Below are positions 1 through 6,473 of a stretch of DNA of 25,196 nucleotides, piece by piece. Origin of the DNA: a virus; IMG/VR virus record IMGVR_UViG_3300035661_000313, positions 1 to 25,196 of that record; one strand, written 5' to 3'. The translations under genes and the position numbers were made by a program. The notes beneath the pieces are model-generated. The model was not told where the DNA came from, ran no database searches, and saw only the letters and a program-made list of their open reading frames with translations. Numbering within the stretch: position 1 is the stretch's first letter; the number at the start of each line of letters is the position of its first letter.

Positions 1-180
1 ATCACGCTGCACGTTCTCGGAGCCCCCACCACGGTCATGATGGAATTGATTCAACGGGGCTTCATCGTGCCGAAGCCAATGGGGGTCCGGATCAACGTGG
101 TTCTTGGACCCGATTCCGGTGGCGCGATCTTCGCGCTTGATGACCCGACGGCCGGCCTCGACGCTGGCGCTTTCCTCTAA
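1..180 (+). CDS. Tail/baseplate protein, C-terminal part only
   Basis: The frame is open from the first base to a TAA at 178-180 and encodes the last 59 residues of a protein whose start lies outside the window. The visible segment carries a hydrophobic strand-rich stretch (LHVLGAPTTVMMEL), then RGFIVPKPMGVRINV and a short acidic, Gly/Ala-rich end. The pattern of a turn followed by PKPxGV resembles the C-terminal end of phage tail proteins of the DUF2612 type, usually encoded next to baseplate J-like genes and just before fibre genes. The position here, directly before a collar-domain protein, fits. The family name is from memory of the pattern, not from a search, so only the general tail assignment is fairly secure. 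Confidence 0.6.
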   Translation: MTLHVLGAPTTVMMELIQRGFIVPKPMGVRINVVLGPDSGGAIFALDDPTAGLDAGAFL

Positions 181-189
181 GGACCCACG

Positions 190-942
190 ATGTCAACAAC
201 GCAATACCTGGCTTTCGGAACGGCTGCAGGGGCGAACGCAATCTCGGCCGCCGAGTACGCTTCCCTGGCCTCAACTCTGGTGGCCTTTGGCTTCCAACCT
301 GGCCTGGCTCGCTCCGAGCATATCAACGCAGTGCTCAGGCAGGCCACAGTCGGGGTCGCTGGCCTCGCGCGCTTCTGTGTCGACAATGGTTCGGCAGATC
401 AACTCGATGACGGCTCCGTTGCGAACTTCGCGGCCAACATCCGCTTGGCAGTTCAGGCCCTGGCTACCTCTGGAGGATCGCCGTCAGGCGCGATCATTGC
501 GTTTGGGGCTGCTACACCCCCGGCCGGGTGGTTGGAATGCAATGGCGGGGCCATCCTGCGCGCCAGCTATCCCACCCTGTTCGCTGCAATCGGCACGACG
601 TGGGGCGCCGGTGATGGTTCGACCACATTCAACCTTCCGGATCTGCGAGGCGAGTTCCTGCGGGGCTGGGATCATGGGCGTGGTGTTGACTCCGGCCGGG
701 CGATGGCTTCGACCCAGGCTCAAGACACCCTGTCGCACAACCACTTGAACGGCGTGGCAGAAGACATCGGCCACGACTTCGTGTTCGTCTACGGCAGCAC
801 GAACTCAGGGATGCCGGGATCGGCCAGCGGGAACGTCAACGATATCTCCGGTTCGGCGGACGTTCAGGGCTACACATCGTATACGGGCGGCGCTGAGACC
901 CGACCGGTCAACATGGCCGTCATGTATTGCATCAAGACCTAA
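190..942 (+). CDS. Tail fibre protein with phage tail-collar domain
   Basis: A 250-residue structural protein. Residues about 1-95 form an N-terminal module that is also found at the start of the next gene. Residues about 103-160 are a clear phage tail collar domain: GAIIAFGAATPPAGWLEC, then SYPTLFAAIGTTWGAGDG, then FNLPDLRGEFLRGWDHG. In this family the collar segment sits at the tail tip or short fibres and the variable C-terminus contacts the host. The C-terminal part (about 170-250) ends in ETRPVNMAVMYCIKT, the usual ending of collar fibres. The ATG at 190 follows the previous stop by 9 nt, with an AAGGA at 179-183. The next gene begins 9 nt after the stop, so the three tail genes are read together. 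Confidence 0.88.
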   Translation: MSTTQYLAFGTAAGANAISAAEYASLASTLVAFGFQPGLARSEHINAVLRQATVGVAGLARFCVDNGSADQLDDGSVANFAANIRLAVQALATSGGSPSGAIIAFGAATPPAGWLECNGGAILRASYPTLFAAIGTTWGAGDGSTTFNLPDLRGEFLRGWDHGRGVDSGRAMASTQAQDTLSHNHLNGVAEDIGHDFVFVYGSTNSGMPGSASGNVNDISGSADVQGYTSYTGGAETRPVNMAVMYCIKT

Positions 943-951
943 GGAACCAAC

Positions 952-3489
952 ATGTCCATCAACAACTTCAAGCCCTTTGCAATCGCGGTCGGCTCCCGCG
1001 TCATGGACCAGACTACGTGGGAGTCCCAGGATGGCCTGGTCTACGGCTTTCCTGCTGGCATTCTGACCAAGGAGCTGTTGAACAAGGCCATTCGTCAGCC
1101 TAGCGTGATCGCTGCCGCCATCGCGCAGTATGTGGTCAATCGGACCGGCTCTGATGTGCTCGACAATGGCGACATCAGTACGCTGATCACTCAAATGACC
1201 ACGGCCTTTGGGTCTGGTGGGGGTGGGCCCGGCGCCGCTGCGCAGTTGCTGAGTCTACGAGCCACTGGGTTCGCATTCGTGTTCTTGGATGCAGCCGCCA
1301 CAACCACGGCGAGCCCGACCATCACGTTCACGGCGGATCTTCAGAACGTCACTGGCACGGTCACCTTCTCGGCTCAAGCCTACGATGCGGCTGGCACGGC
1401 ACTCGGGTCGGTCACGCTAGGCGGCACTTCTCCCAATGCTACGATGACGGCCACGCAGTTCGTGGCCCACGCCGGCACCCGCAAGGTCATCGTCACTGCG
1501 ACGATCCCAGGCGCGGGCGGCAGCACACTCACGGATCTGTTCTCGGTCTACCGGGCGGACGGCGGCTCTGATGCCATTCAGGCTCGATTGACCAACGAGG
1601 CTCATACGGTGGCCTCTCTCGCTGACGGAACGGTGACGAGCTACTCCGGCGCGAGCGGGGTGAATGAGGTCTACAAGGGGCTGGCTCTTCTCTCCAGCGT
1701 CACGACCCCGTCAGTATCCTTCTCGCTGGTTGGCTACACTGGCTTCAACACGACCTACCCGGCCGCGCAGGCTGGTATCACCATCAACTCGACGACTGGG
1801 GCCTACAGCGTTACCGGCGGGATGAATGCGGTCAACGCCACAGTGACCATTCGGGGCACCTTGAGCACCGGTCAAACTATTGACTCGATCTTCAGCCTGG
1901 CCAAGTCAATTGCTGGATTGGCTGGCCCGGCTGGCACCGCCCCGTTCTGTGCGGTGTCGGCCTCACCCAGTCAAGCGTTCATTACCCCCTCGGACTCCAC
2001 GATTCCCGCGCCCACCTCGATCACGATTACTGCAACCACGGCCAACATCCCGAGCCCGACATTCGTGTGGCAAGTGGATGGAGTCACGCAGGTCGGGGTC
2101 ACCACCGGGGTCTTCAATCTGGCCTCCTTCCCGTCTGGCACCACGAAGATCGTTAAGTGCACGGCCACCGGGTCTGACGCAAGCACGTCCTTTGACATCG
2201 TCAGCATCTACAGCTTGAAGAGCGGGGACAACGCCTTCAACTTGATGATGTCCAACGAAAACCAGTCGGTCTCGTGCGACTCGTCTGGAACTCCCAAGGC
2301 TGGCGCGGCTAACCTGACAACGCAGTGCTTCCTCATCAAGGGTTCGGTTACGCTCACCACCGGCGTGACGTGGTCCATTGCAGCGAACTCCGGCTTCACC
2401 GGACAGTCTGTGAGCGGAACAGGTGTGCTCACCACCACTGGTATCACCACGCTCTTTGCCTCCTGCACCGTGCAGGCCACGTACAACGGGCAAATCTACC
2501 AAAAGGTTTTCACTGCGAACAAGGTGCTTGATGGGGCTAGCGGAACGGGGATCCAGGGCTTGCGCGGATCGCTCCAGGGCTACTCGGCAAGCGTGTCTCC
2601 TGCTCAGTACATGGCGGGCACTGCCTGGAATGCTTTAAGTGACGACTTTTCCGCATCCACCGTCATTTGGTTAATGCTTGGGAACTCAGGCACCCCGGTC
2701 AGCAACGCCCACTTGCGCATCGGCGACACGGTCACGCTGAAGAACGCGGCAGGCACGGCAGCTGATACACGCTTTTGGTCTGGCAGCTCCTGGCTCCCTC
2801 CTGGCACCTTCGTGAGTGGTAACGTAGTTGTGGGTGGGACGATCTCCGGGCAGACCAACCTTAACATCACCGGATTTGCTCAGATTGAAGGCTATCAAGC
2901 GATCGGTCTTACTGACTTTATCAACGGAAGTACGTGGATAGTTAACGCGGCCGTGACTGGAAACATTCAACAAGGGGCTATCAATGGGAACACGGTGATT
3001 GGAGTCTGTGGGCGCACTGGTAACACCAACGGGGCCGGCGTCTATGGGTACAGCACGCTCACCACTGGTGGCTATGGGGTGGTTGGGCGCGCTGGTATCG
3101 CTGGGGTACTAGGCATGGCTGGACCAATGAACGGCTCGGCTGGGGTCGCTGGGCAAGCTCTGCTCAGCACTCCATTTGGTCAAACGACATACGGTGGGTC
3201 CTTCTCCGGCAACGGAGCCAACACGATAGCCTTGACAGCGGATTCTTCGGGAGGAGATTTGGCCGCCATATTTCACGGGCCAGTGACAATGAGCACGGGG
3301 ACGTTCAGCGCGGTAAACTCGCTTATGCAGGTGGCCAACCTCGATATCCGGCAAGGATCTGCCAGTGGTTCAGCGGCGTGGAACCTACCCGGCGCAGGCA
3401 CCAAGCCAGGAAGCTCCACCGCTGGGGTCTTCGTGCCCATGTACATGAACGGGGTGCTCGGTGATGTGCTGTGGTGGCCCCGCAACTAA
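952..3489 (+). CDS. Large tail-tip/fibre protein with Ig-like repeats
   Basis: An 845-residue protein, probably the main host-contact fibre or tail-tip protein. Residues 1-90 repeat the N-terminal module of the preceding collar protein, which suggests a shared attachment to the baseplate. The middle (about 100-580) is rich in Ser, Thr, Gly and Val, in strand-forming blocks typical of Ig-like tail domains. Around 600-640, the segment SWLPPGTFVSGNVVVGGTISG matches the style of the C-terminal region of lambda gpJ-like proteins. From about 670 the protein is glycine-rich with short GVYGYS/GVVGRAG/GVLGMAG motifs, compatible with a receptor-binding tip built from glycine-rich turns or a beta-helix. 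It ends in a hydrophobic LWWPRN. The ATG at 952 has AAGGAA at 941-946 upstream. Function is inferred from architecture and position; no chaperone-type cleavage motif was recognised. Confidence 0.82.
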   Translation: MSINNFKPFAIAVGSRVMDQTTWESQDGLVYGFPAGILTKELLNKAIRQPSVIAAAIAQYVVNRTGSDVLDNGDISTLITQMTTAFGSGGGGPGAAAQLLSLRATGFAFVFLDAAATTTASPTITFTADLQNVTGTVTFSAQAYDAAGTALGSVTLGGTSPNATMTATQFVAHAGTRKVIVTATIPGAGGSTLTDLFSVYRADGGSDAIQARLTNEAHTVASLADGTVTSYSGASGVNEVYKGLALLSSVTTPSVSFSLVGYTGFNTTYPAAQAGITINSTTGAYSVTGGMNAVNATVTIRGTLSTGQTIDSIFSLAKSIAGLAGPAGTAPFCAVSASPSQAFITPSDSTIPAPTSITITATTANIPSPTFVWQVDGVTQVGVTTGVFNLASFPSGTTKIVKCTATGSDASTSFDIVSIYSLKSGDNAFNLMMSNENQSVSCDSSGTPKAGAANLTTQCFLIKGSVTLTTGVTWSIAANSGFTGQSVSGTGVLTTTGITTLFASCTVQATYNGQIYQKVFTANKVLDGASGTGIQGLRGSLQGYSASVSPAQYMAGTAWNALSDDFSASTVIWLMLGNSGTPVSNAHLRIGDTVTLKNAAGTAADTRFWSGSSWLPPGTFVSGNVVVGGTISGQTNLNITGFAQIEGYQAIGLTDFINGSTWIVNAAVTGNIQQGAINGNTVIGVCGRTGNTNGAGVYGYSTLTTGGYGVVGRAGIAGVLGMAGPMNGSAGVAGQALLSTPFGQTTYGGSFSGNGANTIALTADSSGGDLAAIFHGPVTMSTGTFSAVNSLMQVANLDIRQGSASGSAAWNLPGAGTKPGSSTAGVFVPMYMNGVLGDVLWWPRN

Positions 3490-3524
3490 ACCTCTTTCCT
3501 CAACCCTCACGACAGGAGATCCTC

Positions 3525-3698
3525 GTGAAACGCAACGACAAGAACATCGTCCTCCAAGCTCTGGCCCAGGTGCTGCAAGACAACCAAGGGCAGCGCATTA
3601 CGCTGGCCATGATGAACGGCATCCTGGCCACCGTTGACGCCAGCGTGCCGGTAGACCTGGAAGTGCCCGAGCCGCCCCACGCAGGTCAGGAGGGCTGA
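3525..3698 (+). CDS. Small hypothetical protein, 57 aa
   Basis: I do not recognise this protein. The frame is also open from an ATG at 3471, inside the preceding fibre gene, but the GTG at 3525 is preferred because it has an AGGAG ribosome site at 3514-3518 with 6 nt spacing. The product starts MKRNDKNIVLQALAQVLQDNQGQ, is mainly helical in the first 40 residues and ends in a Pro/Glu-rich tail. There is no signal peptide or membrane segment. It lies between the fibre gene and the lysis genes and stops 3 nt before the next start, so it is part of the late operon. It could be a tail-fibre accessory or lysis-associated protein; the sequence does not decide. Confidence 0.6.
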   Translation: MKRNDKNIVLQALAQVLQDNQGQRITLAMMNGILATVDASVPVDLEVPEPPHAGQEG

Positions 3699-3701
3699 CC
3701 T

Positions 3702-3989
3702 ATGCCGGACACTCGTGATCGCGCGCACCCAGGCCCGGACATGAGCAATCGAGACTTCGATGCCCTCGTTGCCGCGGTGCACGAGGCGATGGAGCGCGGT
3801 TTTCGCGGCCGCCTCCTTTCTGACAAGCAAGTGGCCTGGGTAGAACTCGCCATCGAACGTGAAGCGCAGAGCATTGCGTTTCGTCGGGCGGTGATAGAGA
3901 AAACATTGACGGGCCTACTCTGGGCTGGCATCGCTGGCGGTGGCGCGCTGGTCATGGCTTACCTCAGAGCCCACGGCTGGAAAGACTGA
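3702..3989 (+). CDS. Small single-TM protein, candidate holin or spanin-like
   Basis: A 95-residue protein with a charged, helical N-terminal two thirds and one clear membrane segment near the C-terminus (about residues 69-87, TGLLWAGIAGGGALVMAYL), followed by a short RAHGWKD tail. A perfect AGGAGG at 3688-3693 sits 8 nt before the ATG at 3702. An internal ATG at 3741 (MSNRDFD) is possible but lacks as good a site. It is placed directly before the endolysin gene with a 3-nt gap, the usual location of a holin or other lysis helper. A long cytoplasmic-type amphipathic segment before one C-terminal TM is unlike classic multi-TM holins, so the role is an inference from position. Confidence 0.7.
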   Translation: MPDTRDRAHPGPDMSNRDFDALVAAVHEAMERGFRGRLLSDKQVAWVELAIEREAQSIAFRRAVIEKTLTGLLWAGIAGGGALVMAYLRAHGWKD

Positions 3990-3992
3990 CCA

Positions 3993-5255
3993 ATGGCCAT
4001 CTCGCAATATGCCCGCGCGCTGCTCAAGGTACTCGAAGGGCGGCGGCTCAAGGCCTACCCAGACCCAGCCACCGGGGGAGAGCCCTGGACCAACGGCTAC
4101 GGGCATACGGGCGGGGTCAAGGCCGGTGAAACCATCGACGACGCCCAGGCAGAAGCCTGGCTCGACGAAGACATCGCAGCGGCTGAGGCCATCGTCGACC
4201 GGTGGGTGACCGTCAAGCTCACTACGGGCATGCGAGATGCGCTGATCTTGTTCATCTTCAACATTGGCCCAGGCGTCCAAGGCCAGAAGGACGGGTTCGT
4301 GTGGTTGAAGAACGGTGACCACTCGACTCTTTTGACCAAGCTGAACGCCGGCGACTACGTGGGGGCCTCGGCAGAGTTCCCCAAGTGGGATAAGGCCGCG
4401 GGCAAGCAGATGGACGGGCTTCATCAGCGCCGATTGAAGGAACAAGCCCTGTTCTGCTCTGGTGGCTTCCAAGGCCAGGCCGCAGACCCACCCCAGGCGC
4501 CCGCAGGATGGCCTCAGGATGCGACGATCGTCCCTGAACCCACCCTACCCCCCACCCCAACGCCGAAAATCGCTCCTAGCGGCTTCCCGGCCGGTGAAGG
4601 TGAACCACAAACCGAAGCCCCTGAAGGAGCCGACCCCATGACTACCGTCTCTGATGTCGTTGACAGCCCTATCACCAAGTTCCTGTTGGCCGCAGTGAAC
4701 CCGATCCTCGGCATCGTGCCTGAGATCGCGCACATCTTCATTGACAAGCAGGGCACCACGGTCCCCGAACGCAATGTGGCCGCTGCGACCAAGCTGGTCC
4801 AGGTCGCGCAATCAGCCCTCAAGGCGGCTGGCCTAGACGGATCCAACGCCCAGGCCGTCGTGCAGTCGATCTCCACCAGCCCAGAAGCGGCGAAGGTCGT
4901 GCGTGAAGCCGTGATCTCCTCGTACTTCGAGCTGACGCAGATGGGCGGTGGCCTTGAAGCGGCTCGGTCTGCCGATCTTCAGTTCGTCACGGCCCTGGCC
5001 AAGGAGCCATGGTACTTAGTCTTCAAGTCGCCCAGCCTGATCATGGGCTGCTTGTTGCTGCCACTGGTCTACTTGATCGTGTTGAACCTGATCGGGGTCC
5101 TGGGGACTGCGACTTGGTCGCCTGACGCGCGGGCCGCACTCGCTGGTGCGATCTCCGGGTCGATCGTGGGTGGCCTGGTGGGCTACTACTACGGCCAGAC
5201 CACCACACGCAACCGGTCGGTGGCCCCCGCCGAGACCACAGCCTCCGCGAGCTAG
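3993..5255 (+). CDS. Endolysin: GH24 lysozyme fused to C-terminal membrane domain
   Basis: A 420-residue protein. Residues 1-150 are a T4-type lysozyme (muramidase): the catalytic Glu-Asp-Thr triad is visible as E15 in LEGRRLKAY, D24 in YPDP and T33 in WTNGYGHT, followed by ALILFIFNIGPG and the C-terminal helix region QRRLKEQALF. Residues about 165-215 are a Pro-rich linker (PTLPPTPTPKIAP). Residues 216-345 are soluble and helical, and two hydrophobic segments follow at about 349-370 and 380-401, ending in a polar TTTRNRS tail. Normal lysozymes of this class are about 150-170 residues, so more than half of the protein is extra. An in-frame ribosome site and ATG before residue 216 suggest a second product from the same frame. 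There is no N-terminal signal sequence. The gene ends in an overlap of CTAG with the convergent gene. Confidence 0.87.
   Translation: MAISQYARALLKVLEGRRLKAYPDPATGGEPWTNGYGHTGGVKAGETIDDAQAEAWLDEDIAAAEAIVDRWVTVKLTTGMRDALILFIFNIGPGVQGQKDGFVWLKNGDHSTLLTKLNAGDYVGASAEFPKWDKAAGKQMDGLHQRRLKEQALFCSGGFQGQAADPPQAPAGWPQDATIVPEPTLPPTPTPKIAPSGFPAGEGEPQTEAPEGADPMTTVSDVVDSPITKFLLAAVNPILGIVPEIAHIFIDKQGTTVPERNVAAATKLVQVAQSALKAAGLDGSNAQAVVQSISTSPEAAKVVREAVISSYFELTQMGGGLEAARSADLQFVTALAKEPWYLVFKSPSLIMGCLLLPLVYLIVLNLIGVLGTATWSPDARAALAGAISGSIVGGLVGYYYGQTTTRNRSVAPAETTASAS
4638..5255 (+). CDS. Possible internal-start product: membrane domain, holin-like, 205 aa
   Basis: Within the endolysin frame an AAGGAG at 4624-4629 lies 8 nt before an in-frame ATG at 4638, right at the end of the Pro-rich linker. 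Translation from it gives a 205-residue protein starting MTTVSDVVDSPITKFLLAAV, with a helical soluble part and two C-terminal membrane segments (LIMGCLLLPLVYLIVLNLIG and AALAGAISGSIVGGLVGYYY). This layout resembles 3TM-type phage/GTA holins (first hydrophobic stretch near the start, then a hydrophobic pair). The site is stronger than those of many separate genes in this window. Either a true second start exists, or a formerly separate holin gene has been joined to the lysozyme. Whether it is used cannot be seen from sequence. Confidence 0.45.
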   Translation: MTTVSDVVDSPITKFLLAAVNPILGIVPEIAHIFIDKQGTTVPERNVAAATKLVQVAQSALKAAGLDGSNAQAVVQSISTSPEAAKVVREAVISSYFELTQMGGGLEAARSADLQFVTALAKEPWYLVFKSPSLIMGCLLLPLVYLIVLNLIGVLGTATWSPDARAALAGAISGSIVGGLVGYYYGQTTTRNRSVAPAETTASAS

Positions 5256-5884
5256 ACGTAGATGCCGCGCTTCTTCGCGTCGTCGCGGCGCTCGCGTCTA
5301 TCAGCCACCGCCTGCTTCTGCCAATCGAGCAGAGCCCACGGGAAGAGGGCCCAGGCGCGCGTGAAGCCCTCGATCCACATGTCCTGCGGCGGCGACAGAG
5401 GCCCGAGCTTGGTGCGATACGTGTAAACATTGACGAAGCCGGGGTCGACTTCAAGCTCCAACCCGAAGCGTTCCGCGAACCCCTTGCGGACTGCATCCGT
5501 GAACTGGGTGCCGTTGCGAATACGCAACAGGGCTTGGTCGATGATGGTCATGGTGCCCATTGGTGATAGTCCTTGGTCGAAGTCAATGGAATACTTCATG
5601 GGCTTGATTCCTCGGGCTGATTCACCAAAGCCTGTTTGCTTAATAAGGCCGGCCTCGCGCGCCACGCAGACAATGCGCTGACAGGAGTCGTACTTCGCTC
5701 CGCTGGCCGCCGAGAGCTCGACCGTGGTCAACTGGTCACGCACCAGATACCGGAGCACGTGGCAGGCCAGACTGAAGGCCCTGAAGTTGTTGACTCGGCC
5801 TTTGCCGCGCTGAACGGTGCGGGTCGTCAGCGGCGGCGTTTTCGCTTGGGCCGACTTGAGGCTTTCGATGGTTTCTATTTGCAT
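5252..5884 (-). CDS. Hypothetical protein with winged-helix-like N-terminal half
   Basis: A 210-residue protein, the last gene of the leftward arm. Residues about 35-100 look like a winged helix: LRYLVRDQLTTVELSAASG, then CQRIVCVAREAGLIK and a strand pair ending PMKYSIDFDQG. The second half has no motif I recognise; it contains Trp/Phe-rich GFTRAWALFPWALLDWQ and a very basic RRERRDDAKKR end. It could be a DNA-binding regulator, but the call rests on pattern alone. The ATG at 5884 lies 2 nt after the stop of the upstream gene and has no strong ribosome site, so translation is probably coupled. Its stop overlaps the endolysin stop on the other strand (CTAG at 5252-5255). Confidence 0.7.
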   Translation of the reverse strand: MQIETIESLKSAQAKTPPLTTRTVQRGKGRVNNFRAFSLACHVLRYLVRDQLTTVELSAASGAKYDSCQRIVCVAREAGLIKQTGFGESARGIKPMKYSIDFDQGLSPMGTMTIIDQALLRIRNGTQFTDAVRKGFAERFGLELEVDPGFVNVYTYRTKLGPLSPPQDMWIEGFTRAWALFPWALLDWQKQAVADRRERRDDAKKRGIYV

Positions 5885-5886
5885 GG

Positions 5887-6108
5887 CTAAACGCGGATCA
5901 CAAGGTGAGCCTTCTGCACCTCATTGTCGTGAGGCGGGTTGTAGAAGGTAGGGACCGCTCCTCGCTCGAACCGACGAGCGTGAGCCAGGGCCGGGGCAGG
6001 AGCCGTATGGCGCCCCTTCGCGGGCATCCACTTCTCGACTTCAATATCACCACGGCCGGTCGTCTTGCGGAGCAACTGAAGGTAAGCGATGTAGTCGTCG
6101 AGGGTCAT
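5887..6108 (-). CDS. Small hypothetical protein, 73 aa
   Basis: I do not recognise this protein. The ATG at 6108 is chosen over an upstream in-frame start at 6162 because it forms an ATGA overlap with the preceding stop and has an AAGGGGA ribosome site just upstream. The product (MTLDDYIAYLQLLRKTTG...) begins with an amphipathic helix, has an RGDIEVEKW strand-like stretch and ends QKAHLVIRV. It has no membrane segment. The style of a short DxYIxxLQxLxxxxG helix followed by a small beta region is common in phage proteins of unknown role. It is co-transcribed with its neighbours. Confidence 0.62.
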   Translation of the reverse strand: MTLDDYIAYLQLLRKTTGRGDIEVEKWMPAKGRHTAPAPALAHARRFERGAVPTFYNPPHDNEVQKAHLVIRV

Positions 6109-6473
6109 GGCTTCCCCTTCTTGCCCAGGCTTCCCAAGAACTTGCCGTGCAGGGCCCGCCACAAACGGGCGGAGGCCACTAGCGGGTAGTCGTAGCCGTC
6201 GGGGTGGGGTTTATTGAGGCCACACCATTCAATCTGCGGCTGGATCTCAAGGCCAGCCGGGATCGTCTTCAGGCGGTCAGCCTCCTCGAACATGTCGGGC
6301 CATACTGGCTTGCTCCAATGATGGCCGTTCCACCAGCGCCGGCAGGAGACCCTTTCGACATCTTCACGCCTGGTCTCCCACCAACCCAAGAACGGTGGTG
6401 GCTGCTCGGTGGTCTTGGACCAGCCCGTCAGACCAATGAAGGCCTCTACGTTGAGGATGAGTTGTTTGTTCAC
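6105..6473 (-). CDS. Hypothetical protein, 122 aa, Trp-rich
   Basis: I do not recognise this protein. It starts with a GTG at 6473 that overlaps the upstream TGA as GTGA, with an AAGGAAA ribosome site a few bases before it. The sequence is rich in Trp, Pro and charged residues (FLGWWETRREDVERVSCRRWWNGHHW), has no membrane segment, and ends in a basic GKKGKP tail. Residues about 70-100 carry IPAGLEIQPQIEWCGLNKPHPDGYDYPLVASARLW, which suggests a compact beta-containing fold. Position directly after the SbcC-like gene may mean a replication/repair link, but only by neighbourhood. Confidence 0.62.
   Translation of the reverse strand: MNKQLILNVEAFIGLTGWSKTTEQPPPFLGWWETRREDVERVSCRRWWNGHHWSKPVWPDMFEEADRLKTIPAGLEIQPQIEWCGLNKPHPDGYDYPLVASARLWRALHGKFLGSLGKKGKP

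Noticed and set aside
104-748. Plus-strand open frame of 214 codons at the left end
   Set aside because: It overlaps the collar-domain gene in another frame and has no recognisable motif.
5264-5289. Terminator hairpin (GCCGCG with CGCGGC) near the convergent stops
   Set aside because: The stem is short with a long loop, lies inside the leftward coding sequence and has no T-run on either side.
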